64,000 nucleotides of DNA from NCBI RefSeq assembly GCF_036237275.1, contig NZ_CP108352.1:868001-932000 (forward strand), in the 5' to 3' direction. How positions within the stretch are numbered: the first letter of the stretch is position 1; every line of letters begins with the position of its first letter. Below the pieces are notes generated by a model. That model did not search any database, was not told the origin of the DNA, and saw only the letters and a list, made by a program, of their open reading frames with translations. The position numbers were made by a program, and so were the translations under genes. Shown here one piece after another: positions 1 to 7,611 of the stretch. This DNA is from Streptomyces sp. NBC_01353. Lineage in GTDB: Bacteria; Actinomycetota; Actinomycetes; Streptomycetales; Streptomycetaceae.

Positions 1-1
1 C

Positions 2-172
2 GACGCGGGCCTGACCATGACGATGACCAAGCCCCAACTCCTCTCCCTGCTCGCCGGAAAGGGAACCGACGGCATCACCATGAGCGGCGACCGCACTCTC
101 ATGACCCGGCTGCTCGCGATCCTCGAAACCCCCGATCCGGAGTTCCCGATCGTGACTCCGAGAGACCGATGA
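2..172 (+). CDS. C-terminal end of an alkyl/aryl-sulfatase-like protein (partial)
   Basis: Only the last 56 codons are present; the 5' part lies left of the window. The frame reads DAGLTMTMTKPQLLSLL and later GTDGITMSGDRTLMTRLL, ending TPDPEFPIVTPRDR. This matches my memory of the SCP2-like C-terminal domain of metallo-beta-lactamase-fold alkyl sulfatases (SdsA1/BDS1 type), which hydrolyse alkyl sulfate esters: the KPQLL...G(x)GTDGI...GD pattern and the FxIVTP ending are typical. No catalytic residue is visible here, so activity cannot be judged. Any protein carrying an SCP2/alkyl-sulfatase C-terminal domain would look the same. Confidence 0.6.
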   Translation, partial: DAGLTMTMTKPQLLSLLAGKGTDGITMSGDRTLMTRLLAILETPDPEFPIVTPRDR

Positions 173-289
173 CGGCCGATGGCTGCCCATGACCGCCTAC
201 GACTGCCGCCCCGCCGGCGCGGGTCGGGGCCGTGAGGGCGCCCCACCGCGCCCCACCGCGCGCAGCGGCGGGACGCGGCCGCAGCCAAT

Positions 290-1378
290 TCAGGCTCCGC
301 TGGACGAGCGCACCCGCAGCCGCGGAAGGACGAACAGCCTGTGCCGGGGAGCGTCGGGCTGCTCGAGTCTGCGCACCAGCAACTCCACGGCGGACGCGCC
401 GACTTCATGCTTCGCCGGGGCGATGGCGCTCAGCGGGATGTCGGCGAGCCCCGCCACCTCGTCGTCGTACGCCACGATCGCGACGTCGCCGGGGACCTGG
501 ACCGACCGCGCGCGCAACCTCCTCAGCAGCGCGAGCGCCTCGTTGTCGGGATGGGCGATGACGGCGTCGACGCGGCCGGCCGCCGCGGCGTCGAGCAGCT
601 CCTCGACCGGGCCGTCGTACTCCGGACTCCCGGGCCCCGCATCGGCGGTGACCAGGACGGACGTCGAAAGGGGGGCTTCGAGCCCGGCCGCGCGGACGCC
701 GGCCTCGAAGCCCTCGATGATCCACTGTGCGGTCGGGCTCGTACCGCGTACGAGCAGCGCGAGGCGGGTGCGACCCGCCTCCGCGAGATGCCGTACGGCC
801 AGCCGCGCCCCATGGACATGATCGGACACGACATGGTCGATCCCGGCCATCTCGTCCGCCTCGGGCCGGCGCTCCACGATCACGACAGGGACGGGCAGTT
901 GCTCGTACCAGCCACGCGGCCCCGTCGGAACCACCAGCAGCCCGTCGATGCCGTCGCCGATCATCCTTTCGACCTGCGTGCGTTCCTCGTCCGCGTCGTA
1001 TCCAGAGATGTCCAGCACCAGCCGGGCGTTCCGGGCGGCGGCGGCCTCGCGCGCACCCTTGATCACCTCGGGGTAGTAGTAGTCGGCGGACGGCACGATC
1101 AGGCCGATGACGCGCTCCCGGCCGCGGGCCGGTGCGGCAGGATCCGCGTCGGCGGGCGCGGTCTCCGCCCAGGTCTCGGGGAGCATGGCCCCGCCGTGCA
1201 CCCGGGCGACCAGACCGCGGTCGGCGAGGACCTCCACGTCCCGGCGGATCGTGACCGGGGAGACGCCCAGCTCGGCGGCGAAGTCGCTGACCCGCAAGGA
1301 GCCCTCTTCCCGCAGCCTGCGCAGGATCGCCTGGTGCCTGTGTTCCGCGTGCACTTCCCCGCTCCCCTCGTAGGACAT
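290..1378 (-). CDS. DeoR/LacI hybrid transcriptional regulator
   Basis: A 362-residue regulator with two parts. Residues about 14-65 form a DeoR-type winged helix-turn-helix (HQAILRRLREEGSL, then SVTIRRDVEVLADRGLV-like text and HGGA). Residues about 85-360 form a LacI/periplasmic-binding-protein ligand domain (RVIGLIVPSADYYYPEVIKG; later HPDNEALALLRRLR and VAIVAYDDEVAGLADIPLS). It is divergent from the PL8 lyase gene, with 187 bp between them holding a perfect inverted repeat. The likely role is sugar-responsive repression of the lyase locus and of itself; the ligand is unknown, but an unsaturated oligosaccharide is plausible from context. Confidence 0.85.
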   Translation of the reverse strand: MSYEGSGEVHAEHRHQAILRRLREEGSLRVSDFAAELGVSPVTIRRDVEVLADRGLVARVHGGAMLPETWAETAPADADPAAPARGRERVIGLIVPSADYYYPEVIKGAREAAAARNARLVLDISGYDADEERTQVERMIGDGIDGLLVVPTGPRGWYEQLPVPVVIVERRPEADEMAGIDHVVSDHVHGARLAVRHLAEAGRTRLALLVRGTSPTAQWIIEGFEAGVRAAGLEAPLSTSVLVTADAGPGSPEYDGPVEELLDAAAAGRVDAVIAHPDNEALALLRRLRARSVQVPGDVAIVAYDDEVAGLADIPLSAIAPAKHEVGASAVELLVRRLEQPDAPRHRLFVLPRLRVRSSSGA

Positions 1379-1417
1379 CGCAGTTCAGAAGCAGTGTAGC
1401 CACCTCGCGATCGAAGC

Positions 1418-1441
1418 TGTCTGTTTCTTGTCGAACAGACA
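1418..1441. promoter_or_regulatory. Candidate operator in the regulator/lyase divergent promoter region
   Basis: Perfect 8-bp inverted repeat TGTCTGTT / AACAGACA separated by 8 nt. A further related half-site, ACTGTTTCTGTC, follows at about 1449-1460. It lies 40-63 bp upstream of the regulator start and about 125 bp upstream of the lyase start, suiting an operator for the DeoR/LacI-type regulator. Assignment to that regulator is inferred from position. Confidence 0.5.
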
Positions 1442-1565
1442 ACCAGTGACTGTTTCTGTCCAAACCGTTGCTCTCTTGGTTTTCTGCGTGTTAGAAACCC
1501 CCACGCTTACGAGCCAGCGACAGCGCCGAGGCAACGACGCGCTCCTCCCGTAAAGGTCGTCTCCC

Positions 1566-4025
1566 ATGCCATCTCCCTGGCGTCGCCGCACATTCCTCCA
1601 TGCCGCCGGTGGGGGCGCACTCGCCCTCGGACTCACAGGAACGCTCGCGCACCCGTCCAACGCCTCGGAAGTCCTGGGGTCCGGCGGCACGTTCGACGCG
1701 TCCGGAACGTTCGACACAGCGTCCGACGCGGAGTTCGACGCGCTGCGCGCCAAGTGGCGCGACCTCATCCTGGGTACGGGCTTCAGCCCGACCGCGGAGC
1801 CGTACCGGACCATCCTCAGCGGCCTCGGCACGACCGCGGCCGGCTACCGGGCGACCATGGCCCCGGCAAGCGGTTCGCTCTGGCCCGGCCGCACCTGGAC
1901 CGACCCGGAGCCCGACCTCGACGCCGAGTCCTACGCCTTCTCGGCGACCATGAACGACAGTTACAACCGGCTGCGCACCATGGCCGAGGCGTACTCCCAG
2001 CCCGGCACCGGGCTGACCGGGGACGCCGGGCTCCGCGACGCCGTCCTCACCGGCCTCGACCACCTCTACTCCGAGGTCTACAACGAGAACACGACGCGGT
2101 ACGGCAACTGGTACAACTGGCAGATCGGCGCCCCTCAGGCGCTGATGGACACCTGCGTGCTGATGTACGAGCACCTGTCGGCGACGCAGATCGCCAACTA
2201 CTGCCGGGCCGTGGACGCGTTCGTGCCGGATTCGGTCTTCGCGTCGTACACGGGCACCAGCACCGGCGCCAATCGGGTCGACCTGTGTCGCGGAGTCATC
2301 CTGCGCGGGATCGTCGGCAAGGACACGGGCAAGATCGCGCTGGCGTCCCAGGCGCTGGCCCCGGTGTTCCCCTATGTCACTTCAAGCGACGGTTTCTACG
2401 ACGACGGATCGTTCGTCCAGCACCGCAACGTCCCCTACATCGGCGGGTACGGCGCGGTACTGCACGACGGAGTGGGCCGGCTGCTCGCCCTGCTGCGCGG
2501 GTCGAGCTGGGAGGTGAAGGACGCCGGCACCCAGCTCTTCCTCGACACGATCGAGAAGGCGGTCGCACCGTTCATCTACAACGGTCTGATGATGGACAAC
2601 GTCAGCAGCCGGGGTATCAGCCGCATCGGCACCAACGAGCACCAGCGGGCCCACGGCCTCATGGCGACCATCCTGCTGGTCGGCCAGGGGGCGAGTCCCG
2701 AGGAGAACGCCCGCTGGCGCGCGATGGTCAAGGGCTGGCTGCAGCGCGACTACTACTACCCCGCGCTGAAGAACCCCGGCCTGAGCCTGATCAGGGCATC
2801 ACTCCTGCAGGCCCTGCAGGACGACACCTCCGTCACGGCCGCCCCCGAGCCCGTCGAGCACCGGCTGTTCCACAACATGGCACGAGCCACCCACCGCCGT
2901 CGCGACTGGGCGGCCTCCGTCTCCATGGCCTCGAACCGCATCGCCCACTACGAGTTCGGCAACGGCGAGCACGCCCGTGGCTACCACACCGGCGCCGGAT
3001 GGCTCTCCTGGTGGGGCAGCGACTTCGGTCTGGAGCAGTACTCGGACGCCTACTGGCCCACCGTCGACCCGTACCGCCTGCCCGGCATCACCGCATCGCG
3101 CAAGCCTCTCGCCGACGGCGAGGGCGGCAACTGGGGACAGCCCATGCCGGACGCCGCCTGGGTCGGCGGCACCACCGACGGCGAGTACGCCGCCATCGGC
3201 CAGCACCTCAAGGGCATCTCCAGCACCATGGCTGCCAAGAAGTCCTGGTTCTGCCTCGACGACTCCATCGTCTGCCTCGGCGCCGGCATCACCTCCACCG
3301 ACGGCCACGCCGTCGAGACGACCGTCGACAACCGCGCCCTGGGCGCCGCCGGCGCGCCGGTCCTCACCGTCGACGGCAGGGCGCAGCCCGTGACGCAGGG
3401 CTGGACGGCCACCTTCGACGGCGCCGAGTGGGCCCACATCGCCGGACAGGCGGGTTATGTCTTCCCCGGCGGCGCCAAGCTCAGTGCGGTACGCGAGGAA
3501 CGCACCGGCTCATGGAGGGACATCAACACCGGCGGCTCCCCGGACCCGATCACCCGCCGCTATCTGACCCTCTTCACCGACCACGGCATCGATCCGACCG
3601 ACGGCGACTACGCCTACGTCCTGCTGCCCGGAGCGAGCGCCAGGACCACCGCGCACCGCGCCTGCGACCGGGGGTGGTTGCGGATCCTCGCCAACTCCGG
3701 CGACCAGCAGGGCGTACGCGTCCAGAAGCTGGGCTTCACCGCGGTGAACTTCTGGAGCGCGGGCACCGTCGACGGGCTCCGGGCGAGCGCCCCCGCCTCC
3801 GTCCTCGTACGGGAGCACCGCAACGGCACGGCGACCGTCGTCGTCTCGGACCCTGCGCGGCAGGCCACCTCCCTGGACATCGTCTGGAACCGCAGGGTGA
3901 GCAAGGTGCTCTCGAAGCCCGCCACGGTCACCGGCGCCACGACCGGCTCCTCGCTGAAGCTCACCTTCCGCGACCTCACCGGCGAGGCCGGCGCACCCCA
4001 GAAGGTCACCGTCCGCCTCGGCTGA
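1566..4025 (+). CDS. Secreted polysaccharide lyase family 8 (hyaluronate/chondroitin/xanthan lyase type)
   Basis: An 819-residue secreted lyase that should cleave uronic-acid polysaccharides by beta-elimination. The N-terminus is a Tat signal (WRRRTFLHAAGGGALALG, cleaved around residue 34). The alpha/alpha toroid domain carries NWYNWQIG (residues 181-188). N236, H286 and Y295 have the same spacing as the catalytic Asn-His-Tyr of streptococcal hyaluronate lyase (N349, H399, Y408 from memory). Beta-sandwich domains follow, including GNGEHARGYHTGAGWLSWW. The length is normal for PL8. The gene is divergent from the DeoR/LacI-type regulator and upstream of a second lyase-like gene. The exact substrate (hyaluronan, chondroitin or xanthan) cannot be read from sequence. 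Confidence 0.9.
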   Translation: MPSPWRRRTFLHAAGGGALALGLTGTLAHPSNASEVLGSGGTFDASGTFDTASDAEFDALRAKWRDLILGTGFSPTAEPYRTILSGLGTTAAGYRATMAPASGSLWPGRTWTDPEPDLDAESYAFSATMNDSYNRLRTMAEAYSQPGTGLTGDAGLRDAVLTGLDHLYSEVYNENTTRYGNWYNWQIGAPQALMDTCVLMYEHLSATQIANYCRAVDAFVPDSVFASYTGTSTGANRVDLCRGVILRGIVGKDTGKIALASQALAPVFPYVTSSDGFYDDGSFVQHRNVPYIGGYGAVLHDGVGRLLALLRGSSWEVKDAGTQLFLDTIEKAVAPFIYNGLMMDNVSSRGISRIGTNEHQRAHGLMATILLVGQGASPEENARWRAMVKGWLQRDYYYPALKNPGLSLIRASLLQALQDDTSVTAAPEPVEHRLFHNMARATHRRRDWAASVSMASNRIAHYEFGNGEHARGYHTGAGWLSWWGSDFGLEQYSDAYWPTVDPYRLPGITASRKPLADGEGGNWGQPMPDAAWVGGTTDGEYAAIGQHLKGISSTMAAKKSWFCLDDSIVCLGAGITSTDGHAVETTVDNRALGAAGAPVLTVDGRAQPVTQGWTATFDGAEWAHIAGQAGYVFPGGAKLSAVREERTGSWRDINTGGSPDPITRRYLTLFTDHGIDPTDGDYAYVLLPGASARTTAHRACDRGWLRILANSGDQQGVRVQKLGFTAVNFWSAGTVDGLRASAPASVLVREHRNGTATVVVSDPARQATSLDIVWNRRVSKVLSKPATVTGATTGSSLKLTFRDLTGEAGAPQKVTVRLG

Positions 4026-4075
4026 CACCCAGGCCGGAGGTGCCTGCCCCCGCTCTCCCCCCACCGGAGGAATCC

Positions 4076-4861
4076 ATGCATCACAGCAAGGCCCGAAACG
4101 TCCCCCGCATCTCCCTCTCGGGCCCACACCGGACCCCCGACGATCGGCAGGCGCCGCCCCGCCGACGCGGACGGCTACTGGCCCCCACCGCGCTGGCCGC
4201 GGCGCTCTCGCTCGTACTGGCGACGCCCGCGCATGCCACGGTCGAGTGGGACGGCGACGCGGACAACGGAGGCACCGCCGTGTTCGACTCGGTCCTGTGC
4301 GACTCCCCGTCGTACGTGTACCAGCCGGACTGGGGCGACGGTCGCGGGAAGATCTTCGGCTTCACCAAGGCAGCGGGCTCCGAGCGGTGCGAGGGGCACG
4401 GCATCGCCGGCCGCACCCTCACGTCCGGCAGGACGTACTGGTTCGGCTGGGAGTCCATGACGAAGACCGGCAACGCCCAGACCGTCTTCCAGTGGAAGTC
4501 ATGGGGAACCGGTGACGAACACGACCAGAACTACCCAGTGATCATGAAGGTCGAGGACAGCCGTCTGAAGATCTGGTACGTCGCCCCGGGCGAGCAGTGG
4601 ATCTCCGGAGGCAGCGTCGCCTGGACCCCGGGCACCTGGAACAAGATCGAGTTGGGTATCGACGCCCGGACATCCACGAGCGGTTCCTTCGCCCTGTACG
4701 TCAACGGCCAACTGGTCGTCGACCGCCAGAACGCGCGGACGTGGGACCTCAAGGGCAACGTCCCCCGCTGGGGCTCGTACGGCTCCACCATCGTCGACGT
4801 CGAGTCGGTCCACTGGGTCGACGGCCTGAAGATGGGCACGACCCGGGCCGACGTCGACTGA
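4076..4861 (+). CDS. Secreted jelly-roll polysaccharide lyase (heparin-lyase-I / PL20-like)
   Basis: A 261-residue secreted protein. The ATG at 4076 follows ACCGGAGG with good spacing, 50 bp after the PL8 gene, so both are probably one transcript. An Arg-rich stretch precedes a hydrophobic signal ending ATPAHA (about residue 54). The mature part looks like a concanavalin-A-type beta-jelly roll: WGDGRGKIFGFTKAAGS, YWFGWESM, FQWKSWG, PGTWNKIELGI and SFALYVNGQLVVDR. These suggest the heparin-lyase-I-like polysaccharide lyase family or PL20 glucuronan lyase. The exact family is uncertain, but with the PL8 enzyme it points to degradation of an acidic polysaccharide. Confidence 0.7.
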   Translation: MHHSKARNVPRISLSGPHRTPDDRQAPPRRRGRLLAPTALAAALSLVLATPAHATVEWDGDADNGGTAVFDSVLCDSPSYVYQPDWGDGRGKIFGFTKAAGSERCEGHGIAGRTLTSGRTYWFGWESMTKTGNAQTVFQWKSWGTGDEHDQNYPVIMKVEDSRLKIWYVAPGEQWISGGSVAWTPGTWNKIELGIDARTSTSGSFALYVNGQLVVDRQNARTWDLKGNVPRWGSYGSTIVDVESVHWVDGLKMGTTRADVD

Positions 4862-4912
4862 AGCACCACGAGCGGGAAGGTGACGGGGGGTGAGGGTGGC
4901 GCGGTGGTCGGG

Positions 4913-4944
4913 GCCGAGCTCCGCGCCCGCGGCGGGAGCTCGGC
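4913..4944. terminator. Bidirectional hairpin between convergent lyase and nuclease genes
   Basis: Perfect 10-bp stem GCCGAGCTCC / GGAGCTCGGC with a 12-nt GC-rich loop, located between the stop codons of two convergent genes. No T-tract follows, as is common in Streptomyces. Confidence 0.6.
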
Positions 4945-4960
4945 GTACGTCAGGGTCCGT

Positions 4961-5764
4961 CTACCAGATCGCCTCGACCCACTCGGGGTGGTCGACGAAC
5001 GGGTTGCGGTTGCCCTGGTAGGTGCCGTAGATGACGTCGTTGCGGCGTTCCTCGAAGGCGCTCGGCGGGTCCTGCTCGTTCCACTGCTTCAGGACCGAGA
5101 GGCGGCCGTGGAAGCGGACGCTGCCGTTGGTGGTCGACTCGTTGGGCTCCAGGTCGGCCCAGGCGTCGTCGCCCTCGTAGCGCACGGCCATGTAGAGGAT
5201 CATGCGGGCCACGTCGCCCTTGTCCGCGTCGCGCGGCTCGAAGGAGTTGGAGTCCGTGTAGCTGCCGGGCGCGCCGCTCACCGCGCTGCCGCCGTTGTCG
5301 AAGTCCTTGTTGCCACGGATGCTGTTGACCTGTACGTCCGCGGGGCGCAGGTGGTGCAGGTCCGTGCCGGGGCCGGCCGAGGTACCGAAGCTGCCGTGGG
5401 ACTGGGCCCACACGTGCTCGCGGTTCCAGTCGCCCACGTCGCCGCCGTTCAGTGCCTTGCTGCGCGAGGTGCCGCTGTACAGCAGGATCACGTTGCTGCT
5501 GTTGTTCGGGTCCTGGTCGGTGACCTTCAGCGCGTTCCAGACCGCGTCGTACGAGATCTTGTTCTGGCTGCTGATGATCGTGTGCAGCGAGGACTTCAGG
5601 CTCGTTCCGGTCTTGCCGATCGCGTTCTTGTAGTACGTGCTGTCGTACGCGGTGGTCGTGGCGCTCGCGGGAGTCGCGGCGACTGTCGGAAGGGTGAGGC
5701 CGAGGATGACGGCGCCTACGGCGGACGCCAGGGCCTTCCATCTGCCTATCTGTGCAACGGACAT
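4961..5764 (-). CDS. Secreted endonuclease I family nuclease
   Basis: A 267-residue extracellular nuclease of the EndA/NucM (endonuclease I) family, which degrades DNA nonspecifically. A Sec signal peptide (GRWKALASAVGAVILGLTL...ATPASA) covers residues 1-36. The beta-beta-alpha-Me core is visible: WNREHVWAQSHGSFG carries the catalytic His, followed by DLHHLRPADVQVNSIRGN, with the conserved Asn supplying the metal site. The ending FVDHPEWVEAIW is typical of the family. It is convergent with the lyase genes and separately transcribed; it probably scavenges nucleotides or degrades extracellular DNA. Confidence 0.92.
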   Translation of the reverse strand: MSVAQIGRWKALASAVGAVILGLTLPTVAATPASATTTAYDSTYYKNAIGKTGTSLKSSLHTIISSQNKISYDAVWNALKVTDQDPNNSSNVILLYSGTSRSKALNGGDVGDWNREHVWAQSHGSFGTSAGPGTDLHHLRPADVQVNSIRGNKDFDNGGSAVSGAPGSYTDSNSFEPRDADKGDVARMILYMAVRYEGDDAWADLEPNESTTNGSVRFHGRLSVLKQWNEQDPPSAFEERRNDVIYGTYQGNRNPFVDHPEWVEAIW

Positions 5765-5907
5765 GGGGGGCTGCCCTTTCCTGGGAACGGCCGCGCAGAA
5801 CGTGCGGTGCGGCTCAACGGCACTGCGATCTACGCGTGTTGACTTCTGGCAACCGGGAGCGTGGCATGGCGGAGGGGTCGGCCGTGTAACTGGGAGAAGG
5901 CTTTTCC

Positions 5908-6210
5908 GTGACGTTCTCGCATACGGCGCAACCGCTGCCCGTTCCCGGATCAGGGGCTGTGTCGACCACCTCGCCGTACGAGTCGGCGGCGCCTCCGCAA
6001 AGGGACGTGGATTCCCTCGGCGGGGAAGAAACTTCGGTGGGAGGTGAATCCTTTCCGGACCTCCCCGCCTCCTATCTGCGAACCGGCCGAACGCGCCGGC
6101 AGAACCGGGAGGAAATACGCATGATGGTCACTGGCCTCGTCGTGATCGGAGCCCTGCTCGTGGGCGCGTGCAGCTGGCACCTGATGCGGCGCTACAGGAG
6201 CCGAAGTTGA
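5908..6210 (+). CDS. Small predicted membrane protein of unknown function
   Basis: A 100-residue ORF with a GTG start preceded by GGGAGAAGG at 7-nt spacing. The first ~70 residues are polar and Pro/Ser-rich. Residues about 73-90 (MVTGLVVIGALLVGAC) form one transmembrane helix, followed by a basic tail (RRYRSRS), so the C-terminus is probably cytoplasmic. I do not recognise a family. It ends 40 bp before the ECF sigma gene and could be co-transcribed with it. A shorter product from ATG 6121 or 6124 is possible. Confidence 0.5.
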   Translation: MTFSHTAQPLPVPGSGAVSTTSPYESAAPPQRDVDSLGGEETSVGGESFPDLPASYLRTGRTRRQNREEIRMMVTGLVVIGALLVGACSWHLMRRYRSRS

Positions 6211-6250
6211 CCAGGCTCGCGAGCGGGGCGCCCTCCGGTATGAGTAGCTC

Positions 6251-6850
6251 ATGAACCAACGCTTCCGCTGGCCGGACGAGCGGCTGATCAAGGCCGCTCA
6301 GAACGGCGACGTCACGTCGCTCACCACGGTCGTCATGGAATCGCAGCCTCATGTGCGCAAGTTCGCCAGATCGCTGTGCGCCTCGCCGCAGGACGCGGAG
6401 GACGCGGCGCAGGAGGCGCTGATCATCCTCTATCGGAAGATCGGCACCTTGCGGGCCACTGGCGCGCTTGCCTCATGGATGTTCCGGATCGTGCGCAACG
6501 AATGCCTCCGGCAGGTACGGCTCCTCGTCTCGCGGAACGACGAGGCGTCGGCCGAACCGGAGGCGTCCGCTGGGCCGTCCGCCGAGGACGCGGTGCTGCG
6601 CAGGCTGGAGGCGGAGCGGATCGCGGCCGTGGTCGGTGCGCTTCCCCCTGACCAGCGGCAGGTCCTGATCATGCGGGACGTTCAGGGCCTGCCGGGCAGA
6701 ACCGTCGCCCATGCGCTCGGTCTGAGCAACGCCGCGATGAAATCGCGGCTGCACAGAGCACGCGCAGCCCTGCGTCACGCACTGGCTGCGACAGACCGAG
6801 CACCCGATCGAGCCATCGACCGACCAACCGGAGGAGACTCACCACCGTGA
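6251..6850 (+). CDS. ECF-type RNA polymerase sigma factor
   Basis: A 199-residue extracytoplasmic-function sigma factor. Region 2 spans about residues 12-85 (LCASPQDAEDAAQEALIILYRKI, then ASWMFRIVRNECLRQVR), and region 4 about 120-175 (LPPDQRQVLIMRDVQGLPGRTVAHALGLSNAAMKSRLHRARAALR, with the HTH). No anti-sigma factor of the ZAS type is adjacent. Instead, the stop codon overlaps the GTG of a small membrane-protein gene, so the two are translationally coupled. The target promoters are unknown. Confidence 0.9.
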   Translation: MNQRFRWPDERLIKAAQNGDVTSLTTVVMESQPHVRKFARSLCASPQDAEDAAQEALIILYRKIGTLRATGALASWMFRIVRNECLRQVRLLVSRNDEASAEPEASAGPSAEDAVLRRLEAERIAAVVGALPPDQRQVLIMRDVQGLPGRTVAHALGLSNAAMKSRLHRARAALRHALAATDRAPDRAIDRPTGGDSPP

Positions 6851-7209
6851 ACATCGTGAAGTCCACGCAGGGAGTGAAGGTGCGGGCCACCGCACCGTCC
6901 GAGGCGCCCGAGACGAACTTCGCCAGCAAGTCCGTCCCGCGCCACCTGGCGCGCGGCGCCATCGGCTTCGGGCTGATCATCGGCTCGATCGCGCTGGTGC
7001 CCGTCGTCGGCCCGGCCGCCCTGCTGGCGGCCCCGTTGGCCCTGATCGCCTTCCGCGGCTGCCCCACCTGCTGGATGGTCGGCCTGGCACAGACCATCTC
7101 CCGCGGCCGTCTGGAGCGCCGGTGTGTGGACGGCGTCTGCACCCTCACCAAGGCGAATGCCATGGACGAGCCGACACACCACAACAACCTCCCGACCGCT
7201 TCCGGGTGA
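6847..7209 (+). CDS. Small membrane protein coupled to the ECF sigma factor
   Basis: A 120-residue protein whose GTG start overlaps the sigma-factor stop by 4 bp (GTGA). Residues about 37-68 are one long hydrophobic segment or a hairpin (GFGLIIGSIALVPVVGPAALLAAPLALIAF). It is followed by the Cys motif RGCPTCWMVGL and RRCVDGVC, giving four Cys in the C-terminal half. The layout recalls DUF2892/YgaP-type membrane tails, in which a Cys pair follows the second helix. Coupling suggests it senses or modulates the signal for the sigma factor, perhaps in place of an anti-sigma; this is inference. Confidence 0.75.
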   Translation: MNIVKSTQGVKVRATAPSEAPETNFASKSVPRHLARGAIGFGLIIGSIALVPVVGPAALLAAPLALIAFRGCPTCWMVGLAQTISRGRLERRCVDGVCTLTKANAMDEPTHHNNLPTASG

Positions 7210-7611
7210 CCCTGCCCACGGCCTGTGGGCCGCTGTGTCCCGTCGCGCGAACGCACCGGGCACGGGGCCGTGGTGGGCCAACCCGCCTGCTCCCCGAGGC
7301 CGTCCAGAAAGGTGACGACGCGGCAGCGCGGCAAGGCCGCCGACGGCGGCAACCGCCTCGGCGAGCCGGCCGCGCCGGTCGGCGCGCGGGGGCGATTCCC
7401 GACCCCCGCCGGTCGGCGCGCGGGGCCTCGTCCCGACCCCGCGCCGCCGCCCCCATTACCGCCCCTTACCGGCCACGCGCAAGGCGTAGTCCGGGAAATC
7501 CTTGCCGACGCATTAGACTGGCGGGCTGTTTGGCGCCGGAACGGAACAACCTGGGCAGACCCGGGCTCCCCCGGCGACCCGGACGTTGCCGGGAACGAGA
7601 CGCGAGGTCCG
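7210..7611. other. 402-bp intergenic region: hairpin and 34-bp tandem repeat
   Basis: A small hairpin GCCCAC-GGCCT-GTGGGC at 7214-7230 lies just after the upstream stop and may end the sigma-factor transcript. Two tandem copies of a 34-bp unit lie at 7374-7407 and 7408-7441, each starting GCCGGTCGGCGCGCGGGG and ending in TCCCGACCCC-like sequence. A TAGACT at 7514-7519 could be a -10 box, without a clear -35. The open frame that continues upstream from the synthetase through this region has no family sequence and is treated as non-coding. Confidence 0.5.

Noticed and set aside
4880-5842. 320-codon plus-strand open frame opposite the endonuclease
   Set aside because: Antisense to endonuclease I, which has a clear signal peptide and active site.
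7374-7441. Tandem 34-bp copies considered as CRISPR repeats
   Set aside because: The copies are directly adjacent without spacers, and only two exist.
7225-7611. N-terminal extension of the synthetase from ATG 7225
   Set aside because: The 129 extra codons cover the tandem repeat and low-complexity Arg/Pro text with no similarity to adenylation-domain N-termini.
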